In this document: positions 52,631 through 61,545 of the stretch, piece after piece
How the letters are laid out: each line of letters starts with the position of its first letter
Position numbering within the stretch: position 1 is the stretch's first letter
From: Streptomyces iakyrus
GTDB lineage: Bacteria > Actinomycetota > Actinomycetes > Streptomycetales > Streptomycetaceae
Length of the DNA: 64,000 bases
Direction: 5' to 3'
NCBI RefSeq assembly: GCF_000717055.1
Contig: NZ_JNXI01000034.1
Location: 1 to 64,000, forward strand
The notes under the pieces: generated by a model
Seen by the model: the letters and a program-made list of their open reading frames with translations, nothing else
Told to the model about the DNA's origin: nothing
The model's database searches: none
Made by a program: the position numbers and the translations under genes

Positions 52631-52853
52631 GTCAACTTAGACCTTCGAACCCCTTCGATGGTTACGTTCACATCACTGTGATCTGCGTCTCTTGCGTATG
52701 TCCGTTAGATGCGCAAGAGCCCGGGTATGCCGTTCGAGGCCCAAGCGTAAGGATGATGCGCGAGCCTTGTGAAGAGCTTATGTGAGCCGGGCCCGGGACT
52801 CCAGAGGGGGTCAAATCGCGTTCGCCGTGAACTTAGGCTGAATTCGGGCGCCT

Positions 52854-55094
52854 TCACCGAAATGTCCGCAGTCGCAGACTGTTCGTGACGACGAAGACCG
52901 ACGAGAAGGCCATCGCGGCCCCCGCGATCATCGGGTTCAGCAGTCCCGCGGCGGCCAGCGGCAGCGCGGCCACGTTGTAGCCGAAGGCCCACACGAGATT
53001 GCCCTTGATCGTGGCCAGGGTCCGGCGCGACAGCCGGATCGCGTCCGCGGCCACCCGCAGATCGCCGCGGACCAGCGTCAGATCGCCCGCCTCGATCGCC
53101 GCGTCCGTGCCGGTTCCCAGGGACAGGCCCAGATCGGCGGTGGCGAGCGCGGCCGCGTCGTTGACGCCGTCGCCCACCATGGCGACGACCCGCCCCTCGG
53201 CCTGCAGCCGCCGTACCGCGGCGACCTTGTCCTCGGGCAGCACCTCGGCCACGACCTGCTCGATGCCGACGGCCGCGGCCACCGTCTCGGCCACCACGCG
53301 GTTGTCCCCGGTCAGCAGCACCGGCGTCAGTCCCAGGGCGCGCAGCTCGCGCACCGCCTCGGCGCTCGTCTCCTTGACCGCGTCCGCGACGGCCAGCACG
53401 GCCCGCGCCGTCCCGTCCCAGCCGGCCACGACCGCCGTACGCCCGGCCCGCTCGGCCTCGTCCCGCGCGCGGGCCAGCTCCGGCGGCAGTTCGTCGAAGA
53501 GCCGTCCCACGGCGACGTCACGGCCTTCCACGCGCCCGCGTACGCCCCGCCCGGGCACGTTCTCGAACGCTTCGGCCTCCGGGAGCCGCCCGGCGCTCTC
53601 CGCGGCGCCCAGCGCGATCGCACGGCCGACGGGGTGCTCGGAGGCGTGCTCGACGGCGCCCGCGAGCCGCAGCACCTCCTTCTCGTCGGCTCCCTCGGCC
53701 AGGTGGACCTCCTGGAGGGTCATCCGGCCCGTGGTGACGGTGCCGGTCTTGTCCATGACGACCGTGTCGACCCGGCGCGTGGACTCCAGGACCTCCGGGC
53801 CCTTGATGAGGATGCCGAGCTGGGCGCCGCGCCCCGTGCCGACCATCAGCGCGGTCGGCGTGGCCAGGCCCAGCGCGCACGGGCAGGCGATGATCAGGAC
53901 GGCGACGGCGGCGGTGAACGCGGCGACGCCGTCGCCCGTCAGCCCGAGCCACGTCCCGGCCGTGGCGACGGCGATCAGCAGCACCACCGGCACGAAGATC
54001 CCGGAGATCCGGTCGGCGAGCCGCTGCACCTCGGCCTTGCCGTTCTGCGCGTCCTCCACCAGCTTCGCCATACGCGCGAGCCGGGTGTCGGCGCCGACCC
54101 GCGTGGCCTCGACGACCAGCCGTCCGCCCGCGTTGACCGTCGCGCCCGTGACCGCGTCCCCGGCCGTCACGTCCACCGGCACCGACTCTCCGGTCAGCAT
54201 CGAGGCGTCCACGGCGGAGGCGCCCTCGACGACCGTGCCGTCGGTGGCGATCTTCTCGCCGGGCCGTACGACGAACCGGTCGCCGACGGCGAGCCGTTGC
54301 GCCGGGATCCGCACCTCGCGCCCGTCCCGCAGGACGGCCACGTCCTTGGCGCCCAGGTCCATCAGCGCCCTGAGCGCGGCTCCCGCGCGGCGCTTGGAGC
54401 GGGCCTCCAGGTAGCGGCCGAGCAGGATGAACACGGTGACGCCGGAAGCGACCTCCAGGTAGATCGAAGGGGCGCCGTCCCCGCGCGTGACCGTGAGTTC
54501 GAAGGGGTGCCGCATGCCCGGCATGCCCGCGTCGCCGAGGAACAGTGCCCACAGGGACCAGCCGAACGCGGCCAGGGTGCCGAGGGAGACCAGCGTGTCC
54601 ATGGTGGCGGCGCCGTGCCGGGCGTTCGTCCAGGCCGCCCGGTGGAAGGACAGCCCGCCCCAGACGACGACCGGTGCGGCGAGGGTGAGCGAGAGCCACT
54701 GCCAGTTGTCGAACTGGAGCGCCGGGACCATGGCCAGGAGGATCACGGGCAGGGCGAGGACGGCGGAGACGGTGAGGCGCCGGCGGAGCGCCGACAGCTC
54801 GGGGTCTTCCGTCTCGGCGTCGGGAGCCTCCTCCCGCGGGGGCGCGGGCTCCTCGGCGGTGTACCCGGTCTTCACCACGGTGGCGATCAGATCGGCGACC
54901 TCGATGCCCGCGGGATAGGCGACCCGGGCCTTCTCCGTCGCGTAGTTCACCGTGGCGGAGACGCCCTCCATGCGGTTGAGCTTCTTCTCGACGCGGGCCG
55001 CGCAGGAGGCGCAGGTCATCCCGCCGATGAGCAGCTCGACCTCGGCGAGGGCCGGCTCGCGGTCGGCCGGTGCCTGGGCGGTGGTGCTGGTCAT
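52854..55094 (-). CDS. copA: Copper-translocating P1B-type ATPase
   Basis: A 746 aa ATP-driven Cu(I) exporter. The N-terminal heavy-metal-associated domain has GGMTCASC (about 24-31). The membrane motif ACPCALG (about 402-408), TGES, DKTGT (phosphorylated Asp, about 446), SEHPVG and [10 protein letters not shown] are intact. ATG 55094 is set by the HMA domain start and GAGG upstream. It follows copZ with 185 bases between them that hold repeats, and probably shares its CsoR-type operator. Confidence 0.95.
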   Translation of the reverse strand: MTSTTAQAPADREPALAEVELLIGGMTCASCAARVEKKLNRMEGVSATVNYATEKARVAYPAGIEVADLIATVVKTGYTAEEPAPPREEAPDAETEDPELSALRRRLTVSAVLALPVILLAMVPALQFDNWQWLSLTLAAPVVVWGGLSFHRAAWTNARHGAATMDTLVSLGTLAAFGWSLWALFLGDAGMPGMRHPFELTVTRGDGAPSIYLEVASGVTVFILLGRYLEARSKRRAGAALRALMDLGAKDVAVLRDGREVRIPAQRLAVGDRFVVRPGEKIATDGTVVEGASAVDASMLTGESVPVDVTAGDAVTGATVNAGGRLVVEATRVGADTRLARMAKLVEDAQNGKAEVQRLADRISGIFVPVVLLIAVATAGTWLGLTGDGVAAFTAAVAVLIIACPCALGLATPTALMVGTGRGAQLGILIKGPEVLESTRRVDTVVMDKTGTVTTGRMTLQEVHLAEGADEKEVLRLAGAVEHASEHPVGRAIALGAAESAGRLPEAEAFENVPGRGVRGRVEGRDVAVGRLFDELPPELARARDEAERAGRTAVVAGWDGTARAVLAVADAVKETSAEAVRELRALGLTPVLLTGDNRVVAETVAAAVGIEQVVAEVLPEDKVAAVRRLQAEGRVVAMVGDGVNDAAALATADLGLSLGTGTDAAIEAGDLTLVRGDLRVAADAIRLSRRTLATIKGNLVWAFGYNVAALPLAAAGLLNPMIAGAAMAFSSVFVVTNSLRLRTFR

Positions 55095-55135
55095 GTCCTC
55101 TGACTCCAGGAGATGCGGGCGCCCGGGAAGCGGAA

Positions 55136-55278
55136 CGGGCCGTACGGCCCGTACACGGGTACGAGTGCCAGGGCCGGCGCGTCTCAGACCTGCCGGCTGC
55201 CGCACCCGGGTGGGGTCGGGCCCGGCTGCGGGCCGGACCCGGGTGGCTCAGGCTCCGTCGCCTGCCGGACCCGGGTGG
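55136..55278 (-). repeat. Palindrome and tandem repeats between copZ and copA
   Basis: CGGGCCGTACGGCCCG (55136-55151) is a perfect 16-base palindrome. CCGGACCCGGGTGG recurs at 55233-55246 and 55265-55278, with a one-base variant at 55200-55213, so three units of about 33 bases lie in tandem. Each contains ACCCGGGT. They may form RNA hairpins that set the copZ:copA ratio. Confidence 0.6.
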
Positions 55279-55279
55279 T

Positions 55280-55519
55280 TCAGGCCCGGCCGGCCAGTTC
55301 GAAGCCGGCCTCGTCGACGGCGGTGCGTACGGCCTCTTCGTCGAGCGGGGTCGCGGAGACGACGGTGACCTCGCCGGTCTTGGCGACGGCCGTCACCGAG
55401 CTCACGCCGGAGATCTGGGAGATCTCGCCGGAGACCGCGCCCTCGCAGTGTCCGCAGCTCATGCCGCTCACCTTGAAGACGGTGGTGACGGGGCCCGTGG
55501 TGTCGGTCTGGGCGGTCAT
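55280..55519 (-). CDS. copZ: Copper chaperone
   Basis: A 79 aa heavy-metal-associated domain protein. VSGMSCGHCEGAV (about 17-29) has the CxxC Cu(I) site in the variant form CGHC, followed by the normal beta-alpha-beta pattern. It carries Cu(I) in the cytosol to CopA. ATG 55519 follows GAGGAG. A CsoR-type palindrome lies 65-82 bases upstream. Confidence 0.93.
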   Translation of the reverse strand: MTAQTDTTGPVTTVFKVSGMSCGHCEGAVSGEISQISGVSSVTAVAKTGEVTVVSATPLDEEAVRTAVDEAGFELAGRA

Positions 55520-55583
55520 GTCGTTACTCCTCGTCGAGGCATGTGGGGCTGTGGGGTCCGCTGAGGGACCCGCACATCCCACT

Positions 55584-55601
55584 GTACCCCTAGGGGGTAT
55601 C
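55584..55601 (-). promoter_or_regulatory. CsoR-type operator
   Basis: GTACCCCTAGGGGGTATC is the TACCCC-TA-GGGGGTA palindrome of copper-responsive CsoR repressors. It lies in the promoter region of copZ-copA. No csoR gene is in the window, so the repressor must be encoded elsewhere. Confidence 0.75.
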
Positions 55602-55604
55602 AGT

Positions 55605-56306
55605 TCACGACGTCCCCATGAGCGGCTCCAGGTAGCGCACGAGGGCACCCTTCAGCTCTTGCACGTACGCCTCCCGCTCGTCGCCCTCGTGGGCCAGGAT
55701 CAGCTCCAGGCCGGCCTTGTAGATGCCGACGCACATCTGGGCGGTGCGGGTGACGGCCGCCTGGGGCGCGTCGGGTGCGAACGGGGCCAGGATCGTCTCG
55801 ACGCGGGCCACCAGCGTCGCGTGCAGGGCGTCGTGCTCCTCGGCGATGCGGCCCGGGATGTCGGGGCCGTGCATCAGCACGAAGAAGGCAGGGTGGCGGC
55901 AGTTGAACTCGATGAAGCGGTCGACGGTCCCGGCGATCACCTCCTCCAGCGGGGTCGTGTCGGAGGTGATCGGGGTGAGGACCTCGTCGTACGACTGCCG
56001 CATCTCGTGCATGAGCCGGCTGCCCAGCTCGATCGCGATCGCTTCCTTGTTCGGGAAGAACTGGTACAGCGTCCCGGGGGAGACGCCGGCCTCGCGGGCG
56101 ATCGCGTTGGTGCTGGCGGCCGTGTAGCCGGTCGTGGCGAAGACCCGGGCGGCGGCTTCGAGCAGCTGGGCGATTCGCCGCTCACCGCGGGCCTGCCGCC
56201 GCCGCGGCCGATCTTCGCCGGTGGTCGCCGCTTCGCCGGTCGTCGCCGCTTCGGCGGCCGTCGCCTCTCCGGTCTCCGGTGCGGGCTTCTCGGTCTTCTC
56301 GGGCAC
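55605..56306 (-). CDS. TetR-family repressor
   Basis: A 233 aa regulator. An unusual N-terminal tail of about 35 residues rich in Ala, Thr, Glu and Gly (two EAATTGE units) precedes the HTH (RIAQLLEAAARVFATTGYTA, then STNAIAREAGVSPGTLYQFF, about 43-85). The C-terminal ligand domain follows. GTG 56306 follows GGGG. It is divergent from an MMPL exporter gene, and the shared gap has two 14-base palindromes that should be its operators. Confidence 0.92.
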   Translation of the reverse strand: MPEKTEKPAPETGEATAAEAATTGEAATTGEDRPRRRQARGERRIAQLLEAAARVFATTGYTAASTNAIAREAGVSPGTLYQFFPNKEAIAIELGSRLMHEMRQSYDEVLTPITSDTTPLEEVIAGTVDRFIEFNCRHPAFFVLMHGPDIPGRIAEEHDALHATLVARVETILAPFAPDAPQAAVTRTAQMCVGIYKAGLELILAHEGDEREAYVQELKGALVRYLEPLMGTS

Positions 56307-56332
56307 GCGTATCCCCAGGTCTCAGAACGCGA

Positions 56333-56403
56333 TTGACAAACGCGAGTGGTCGCTCGCATTCTGGAGTCGGCAGAAATGCGAGCGATCTCTCGTGTTTGTC
56401 AGT
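56333..56403. promoter_or_regulatory. Shared TetR operator pair with face-to-face promoters
   Basis: A 27-base inverted repeat (56334-56360 and 56375-56401) contains palindromes CGAGTGGTCGCTCG (56343-56356) and CGAGCGATCTCTCG (56379-56392). Each arm also has a -35-like hexamer at its outer end: TTGACA (56333-56338) for the MMPL gene and CTGACA (read on the minus strand, 56403-56398) for tetR. Each operator thus lies between -35 and -10 of one promoter. Confidence 0.75.
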
Positions 56404-56468
56404 CTATGGCAGCCCCGTGCTGTCAGGCTGCGCCTGGACACGGGTCACGGTGAAGGGGACACCGCACG

Positions 56469-58682
56469 ATGACCGAAGTCAACACACCACCGCGCGTCGG
56501 CGGCTGGACCCGTTTCGTCACCGCCCGGCCCAGGCTGTCGCTGCTGGTGGCGCTGGTGATCACCGCGCTCGCGGTGCTGGCCGGCAGCGGCGTCGCCGAC
56601 CGGTTGGGTGCCGGCGGCTGGGAGGATCCGGCCGCCGAGTCCACCTACGCGACCAAGGCCCTGGAGCGCGAGTTCCCGGGCTCCCAGCCCAACCTTCTGC
56701 TCCTGATCGACGCGGGCGAGGCCTCCGTCGACGACCCGGCCGTCGCCGCCGAGGCCAAACGGCTCGCCGAGCGCCTCGCGGGCGAGCGGGGCGTCACCGG
56801 AGTCGGCTCCTACTGGCAGTCCCGCACCCCGGCCCTGCGCGCGGAGGACGGGCACGAGGCGCTGATAGCCGCCCGCATCACAGGTGACGAGAAGACCGCC
56901 GGCGAGACGCTGGAGCGCATCGCACCCCACTATCGCGGCACGCACGGGCCGGTGGAGGCCGGCATCGGCGGCCCGGTCGCCGTGCGGCACGAGATGCAGG
57001 CGATCATCCAGGAGGACCTCACCCGGGCCGAGCTCATCGCCCTGCCCGTGACGCTGGTGCTGCTCGTGATGGTCTTCGGCAGCGCCGTCGCGGCCCTGCT
57101 GCCCCTCGGCATCGGCATCGTCGCCATCCTCGGGACGAACGCCGTCCTGCGCGGCCTCACCGAGCTCACGGACGTCTCCGTGTTCGCGATCAACCTCACC
57201 ACGGCCCTCGGTCTGGGCCTCGCCATCGACTACGCGCTCTTCATCGTCCGCCGGTATCGCGAGGAACTGTCCACGGGCGCCGACCCCCTGACCTCGATCG
57301 GCACGACCCTGCGCACAGCCGGCCGCACCGTCCTCTTCTCCGCCCTCACGGTCGCGGTGTCCCTGGCCGCGATGCTGGTCTTCCCGCAGTACTTCCTGCG
57401 CTCCTTCGCCTACGCCGGGATTGCCGTGGTGCTGCTGGCCGCCGCGGCCGCGCTGATCCTGCTCCCGGCGGCGCTGATCCTGCTGGGCCACCGGGTCAAC
57501 GCGCTGGACCTGCGCCGCCTGTTCCGGCGCGGGCACCGGCCGGACCCCACCCGGCAGGAAGGGAGGGCCTGGGCCCGCACCGCGGCGTTCGTCATGCGCC
57601 GCGCCCCCTTCTTCGCCCTCGGCACCACAGCCGTCCTCGTCCTGCTCGGCCTGCCCTTCCTGGGCGTGAAGTTCGGCACCGCCGACGACCGCCAGCTGCC
57701 CTCGACGTCCGAGTCCCATGTGGTGCAGCAGCACATCCGGGAGGGCTTCCCGGGCAGCCCCGGCGGCGGCCTCGAAGTGCTCGCCGAGGGCCGTGCGACC
57801 GAGGCGCAGTACGGCGCCTACAAGGAGCGCGTCGCCGCACTGCCCGACGTGGCCCGGGTCGACGGACCCCTGGTGAAGGGCGACTTCGCATACTTCACGG
57901 TGCTGCCGAAGGGCGAGGCGGTCGACGACCCGGCCCAGCGTCTCGTCGGCGACCTGCGTGAGACGCGAGCCCCCTTCGACACCAAGGTGACCGGCACGGC
58001 GGCCGTCCTGGTCGACTCCAAGCACGCCATAGGGGAGCGCCTGCCGCTGGCGGCGGTCTTCATCACGATCGTCACCCTGCTCCTGGTCTTCCTCCTCACC
58101 GGCAGCGTGCTCATACCGATCCAGGCGGTCGTCCTCAACGCGCTCAGCCTGACGGCCATGTTCGGCGCGGTCGTCTGGGTCTTCCAGGACGGCCACCTGT
58201 CCGGCCTGCTGGCCTTCACCAGTCCCGGCTCCATCGAGACGACCCTCCCGGTCCTGATGTTCTGCGTGGCCTTCGGCCTCTCCATGGACTACGGCGTGTT
58301 CCTGCTCTCCCGCATCAAGGAGGAGTACGACCGCACCGGCGACCACGACCAGGCCGTCCGGCACGGCCTGGCACGCACCGGCGGGCTGATCACGGCGGCG
58401 GCGGTCATCCTGGCCGTGGTCATGGTCGCGATCGGCACCTCCCGGGTGACCAACACCAAGATGCTCGGCCTGGGCATCGCCCTGGCTGTCCTGATGGACG
58501 CGATGATCGTCCGCAGCCTCCTGGTCCCGGCGGTCATGCGCCTCACCGGCCGCGCCACCTGGTGGGCCCCGCGCCCCCTGCGCCGTTTCCACGAACGCTT
58601 CGGCCTGAGCGAGGCCGAACCGGAGCGGCCGGTGGCCGAGACGGAACCCGCCAGGGACAAGGCCGGGGCCTCGGCGGGCTGA
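56469..58682 (+). CDS. MMPL-family (RND) membrane exporter
   Basis: A 737 aa transporter with the RND duplication: helix 1, a large external loop, helices 2-6, then helix 7, loop and helices 8-12. TTALGLGLAIDYALFIVRRY (about 240-259) and FCVAFGLSMDYGVFLLSRIK are the paired MMPL signatures with the proton-relay Asp-Tyr pair. Family members export lipids, polyketides or drugs using the proton gradient. Divergence from tetR with shared operators suggests induction by its substrate. Its stop lies in a 22-base tandem duplication. Confidence 0.93.
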   Translation: MTEVNTPPRVGGWTRFVTARPRLSLLVALVITALAVLAGSGVADRLGAGGWEDPAAESTYATKALEREFPGSQPNLLLLIDAGEASVDDPAVAAEAKRLAERLAGERGVTGVGSYWQSRTPALRAEDGHEALIAARITGDEKTAGETLERIAPHYRGTHGPVEAGIGGPVAVRHEMQAIIQEDLTRAELIALPVTLVLLVMVFGSAVAALLPLGIGIVAILGTNAVLRGLTELTDVSVFAINLTTALGLGLAIDYALFIVRRYREELSTGADPLTSIGTTLRTAGRTVLFSALTVAVSLAAMLVFPQYFLRSFAYAGIAVVLLAAAAALILLPAALILLGHRVNALDLRRLFRRGHRPDPTRQEGRAWARTAAFVMRRAPFFALGTTAVLVLLGLPFLGVKFGTADDRQLPSTSESHVVQQHIREGFPGSPGGGLEVLAEGRATEAQYGAYKERVAALPDVARVDGPLVKGDFAYFTVLPKGEAVDDPAQRLVGDLRETRAPFDTKVTGTAAVLVDSKHAIGERLPLAAVFITIVTLLLVFLLTGSVLIPIQAVVLNALSLTAMFGAVVWVFQDGHLSGLLAFTSPGSIETTLPVLMFCVAFGLSMDYGVFLLSRIKEEYDRTGDHDQAVRHGLARTGGLITAAAVILAVVMVAIGTSRVTNTKMLGLGIALAVLMDAMIVRSLLVPAVMRLTGRATWWAPRPLRRFHERFGLSEAEPERPVAETEPARDKAGASAG

Positions 58683-58721
58683 CCGGGCCGCCGGAGGGGG
58701 CTGACCGGGCCGCCCGAGGGG
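58678..58721 (+). repeat. 22-base tandem duplication at the MMPL gene end
   Basis: Two copies (58678-58699 and 58700-58721) of GCTGACCGGGCCGCC followed by a G-rich end differ at one base. The first includes the MMPL stop codon. Probably a slippage product. Confidence 0.65.
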
Positions 58722-58843
58722 GCTCGGGTCGGCGGTGTCCCGCACCGCGGCGCTAGCGTTCCCCGAGGGGCCGGACACCGGGAGGCGCGCGGTCACCCGC
58801 CCCCGGGCGCCCGGGGTACGACAGACGAAAGGCGGGTGGGTCC

Positions 58844-59887
58844 ATGCGGGCCGTGGTGTTCGAGCGGTACGGGGAAGCGGCCGAGGTGCGGGAGGTCGCG
58901 GATCCGCAGCCCGCGGAGCACGGAGTCGTCGTGCGGGTCGAGGCCACCGGGCTGTGCCGCAGCGACTGGCACGGCTGGCAGGGCCACGACCCGGACATCG
59001 CCCTGCCGCACGTGCCCGGGCACGAACTCGCCGGGGTCGTCGAGGCGGTAGGCGCCCGGGTGACCGGATGGCGGCCCGGCGACCGGGTCACCGTGCCGTT
59101 CATCTGCGCCTGCGGCACCTGCCCGTCCTGCGCGGCGGGCGACCATCAGGTGTGCGAGCGCCAGACCCAGCCCGGCTTCACCCACTGGGGCTCCTTCGCC
59201 CAGTACGTGGCGCTGGACCACGCCGACGTGAACCTCGTGGCGCTGCCCGGGGAGCTGTCCTTCGCGACGGCGGCCTCGCTCGGCTGCCGCTTCGCCACGG
59301 CGTACCGGGCGGTGGTGCAGCAGGGCCGGGTGGCGGCGGGGGAGTCGGTCGCCGTGCACGGCTGCGGCGGGGTCGGGCTCTCGGCCGTGATGATCGCGGC
59401 CGCGTCGGGAGCCCGCGTCGTGGCGGTCGACGTGTCGGCCCGGGCCCTGGAGCTGGCGCGGCGGTTCGGCGCGGCACAGTGCCTGGACGCGACGGCCGTG
59501 CCGGACACCGCGGCCACGGTCCGTGAACTGACCGGCGGCGGTGCCCACCTCTCCCTCGACGCCCTGGGCTCACCCGGCACGTGCGCCGCCTCCGTGAACG
59601 GCCTGCGCCGCCGCGGCCGGCACGTCCAGGTGGGCCTGCTGCCCTCACCGGCCGGCACGACCCCCGTGCCGATGGCCCGCGCGATCGCCCTGGAGCTGGA
59701 ACTGCTCGGCAGCCACGGCATGGCCGCGCACAGCTACCCGCCGATGCTGGAGCTGGTCCGCAGCGGCGTCCTGCGCCCCGACCTGCTGGTGACGTCGACG
59801 ATCACGCTGGCCGGTGTCCCGGCCGCGCTGGCGGCGATGGGGACGGCGCCGGGGGCAGGAGCGACGGTCATCGAGCCCTGGAGCTGA
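58844..59887 (+). CDS. Zinc-dependent alcohol dehydrogenase
   Basis: A 347 aa medium-chain dehydrogenase. Catalytic zinc ligands are Cys in GLCRSDWHG (about 38) and His/Glu in PGHELAG (about 59-60); the structural zinc lobe CACGTCPSCAAGDHQVC (about 89-105) has its four Cys. The Rossmann motif is GCGGVGLSAV (about 172-181). The substrate is unknown. GGCGGGTGGG precedes ATG 58844. It has no obvious operon partner. Confidence 0.9.
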   Translation: MRAVVFERYGEAAEVREVADPQPAEHGVVVRVEATGLCRSDWHGWQGHDPDIALPHVPGHELAGVVEAVGARVTGWRPGDRVTVPFICACGTCPSCAAGDHQVCERQTQPGFTHWGSFAQYVALDHADVNLVALPGELSFATAASLGCRFATAYRAVVQQGRVAAGESVAVHGCGGVGLSAVMIAAASGARVVAVDVSARALELARRFGAAQCLDATAVPDTAATVRELTGGGAHLSLDALGSPGTCAASVNGLRRRGRHVQVGLLPSPAGTTPVPMARAIALELELLGSHGMAAHSYPPMLELVRSGVLRPDLLVTSTITLAGVPAALAAMGTAPGAGATVIEPWS

Positions 59888-59952
59888 CACCCCGGGCGAC
59901 GACCGTGCCCCCACGCGAGCGTGGGGGCACGAGGTGGAGAAGGGGGGCGGGC

Positions 59953-60154
59953 TCACTCGGCTCTTCGGCCGCGGTTGCCGGGCCTGGAGGCGACCCACGC
60001 GCGGACGGTGTCGGCGTACCAGTAGGGCTTGCCGCCCTCGACATGGTCGGGCGGGGGGCAGCAGCCCGTGTTTGCGGTAGGACCGCACGGTGTCGGGCTG
60101 CACCCGGATGTGCGCCGCGATCTCCTTGTAGGACCAGAGCCTTCGGTCGGTCAT
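59953..60154 (-). pseudogene. Frameshifted AlpA/MerR-type small HTH gene
   Basis: From ATG 60154 (with GGGGAGGTG upstream) the frame reads MTDRRLWSYKEIAAHIRVQP and on to RSYRKHGLLPP, a small excisionase-like DNA-binding domain. At a run of six G on the plus strand (60053-60058) the frame leaves the family. If one base is removed it continues PDHVEGGKPYWYADTVRAWV and ends RRAE at the stop 59953-59955, a normal length of about 66 aa. So the gene carries a one-base insertion in a homopolymer, or there is a sequencing error. Confidence 0.7.
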
Positions 60155-60594
60155 GACGTGCACCTCCCCGCGCGCACCACGGCGGCGGCCGTGGACGGCC
60201 GTCCGGGGGAGCCGGGCGCTGCGCTGGCGATCAACAAGCCTGTGTCCGGTCAACGACGCCCGGTGGTACGGGGCAGGGCCTGTGGGCCGGGCGTGACGGA
60301 AGACCCGCGTACACGGCACGCACGTGACAGGACGGCGGCGCTTGTGACACAGCCGGGGCAAAGGCGCGCTCCGGGAGCTCGGCGGGGCGCCTTGACGCGC
60401 GGTTCGACGCGCGGGCTCCGGGACCGACGCCGGGGCCTGAACTCCACGGAACCGTGAAACCCGGATCGGGACATCCGGACCAGGGGATACGGAAAGCGCT
60501 GTCATGATCTGGTCCGAATGTCTGGACAAAACATTGACAGGGCGTCGTGAGGGGGCTACAACACCGGGGAGAGCCGAGCACCGAGGGGACACCG
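60155..60594. other. Intergenic region before the iol operon
   Basis: The first 300 bases show no gene or clear structure. From about 60471 it becomes regulatory: CGGACCAG (60476-60483) / CTGGTCCG (60509-60516) is an 8-base inverted repeat, TGTCTGGACA (60519-60528) is a dyad, and AATGT (60517-60521) pairs with ACATT (60531-60535). The promoter lies at 60534-60562. Confidence 0.55.
60534..60562 (+). promoter_or_regulatory. Promoter of the iol operon
   Basis: TTGACA (60534-60539), 17 bases, then TACAAC (60557-60562): a near-consensus vegetative promoter, 32 bases before the iolC start. The TGTCTGGACA dyad just upstream and an overlapping AATGT/ACATT repeat are likely repressor sites. Confidence 0.7.
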
Positions 60595-61545
60595 ATGGCG
60601 TACGACCTGATCACCATGGGGCGGATCGGAGTGGACCTGTATCCGCTCCAGACCGGCGTCCCGCTGCCGCAGGTCACGTCCTTCGGCAAGTTCCTCGGCG
60701 GCTCCGCGAGCAACGTCGCGGTCGCCGCGGCCCGCCTGGGGCGCCGGACGGCGGTGATCACCCGTACCGGCGACGACCCTTTCGGCACCTACCTCCACGA
60801 GGCCCTGAAGGGCTTCGGCGTGGACGACCGCTGGGTCACCCCGGTCCCCGGCCTGCCCACGCCGGTCACCTTCTGCGAGGTCTTCCCGCCGGACGACTTC
60901 CCGCTGTACTTCTACCGGGAGCCCAAGGCCCCCGACCTGGAGATCGACGCCCACGAGCTCGACCTCGACGCCGTCCGCGACGCCCGGGTCTTCTGGGTCA
61001 CGGGCACGGGCCTGAGCGAGGAACCGAGCCGTACGGCGACCCTCGCGGCCCTCGCCCACCGCGCCAAGTCCGGCACCACGGTCTTCGACCTCGACTGGCG
61101 CCCCATGTTCTGGACCGACCCCGACGCGGCCCGCCCCTTCTACACCGAGGCCCTGCGCCACGCCACCGTGGCCGTCGGCAACCTCGACGAGGTGGAGGTC
61201 GCCACCGGCGTGCGCGAACCCCACGCCGCCGCCCGCGCCCTCCTGGACGCCGGTGTCGAGCTGGCCGTCGTCAAGCAGGGCCCCGAGGGCGTCCTCGCGG
61301 TGAACAGCGCCGGGGAGAGCGCCGAGGTCCCGCCGCTGCCCGTGAACGTCCTCAACGGCCTCGGCGCCGGCGACGCCTTCGGCGGCTCACTCGTGCACGG
61401 GCTGCTGGAAGGCTGGGACCTGGAGAAGACCATGCGGTACGCCAACGCCGCCGGTGCCATCGTCGCCTCCCGCCTGGAGTGCTCCTCCGCGATGCCCACC
61501 CCGGCCGAGATCGAGGCGGCCGTCACCGCGGGAGCGGTCCAGTGA
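60595..61545 (+). CDS. iolC: 5-dehydro-2-deoxygluconokinase
   Basis: A 316 aa PfkB-family kinase of myo-inositol breakdown that phosphorylates 5-dehydro-2-deoxygluconate. TMGRIGVDLYPLQTGVPL near the start is typical of IolC; FLGGSASNVAVAAARLG and the C-terminal LNGLGAGDAFGGS (catalytic Asp) are intact. ATG 60595 follows GAGGGGAC. It is the first gene of the operon and overlaps the next by four bases (GTGA). Confidence 0.92.
   Translation: MAYDLITMGRIGVDLYPLQTGVPLPQVTSFGKFLGGSASNVAVAAARLGRRTAVITRTGDDPFGTYLHEALKGFGVDDRWVTPVPGLPTPVTFCEVFPPDDFPLYFYREPKAPDLEIDAHELDLDAVRDARVFWVTGTGLSEEPSRTATLAALAHRAKSGTTVFDLDWRPMFWTDPDAARPFYTEALRHATVAVGNLDEVEVATGVREPHAAARALLDAGVELAVVKQGPEGVLAVNSAGESAEVPPLPVNVLNGLGAGDAFGGSLVHGLLEGWDLEKTMRYANAAGAIVASRLECSSAMPTPAEIEAAVTAGAVQ

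Larger units (their letters stand above)
52228..52853. other. 626-base gene-free region with structured RNA elements
   Basis: The stretch between the convergent citA and copA genes has no supported protein gene. It holds two pairs of hairpins with C-run loops (52323-52407 and 52568-52630) and an inverted repeat CTCTTGCG (52689-52696) / CGCAAGAG (52712-52719). The latter could serve as part of a terminator for copA on the minus strand. Confidence 0.65.

Noticed and set aside
52668..52681. TCACA-TCAC-TGTGA resembling a Crp site
   Set aside because: The half-sites are in reversed order and spacing compared with TGTGA-N6-TCACA, and it lies between convergent genes.
56445..58796. A 783-codon minus-strand frame opposite the MMPL gene
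   Set aside because: His/Gly/Asp-rich shadow composition with no recognisable domain.
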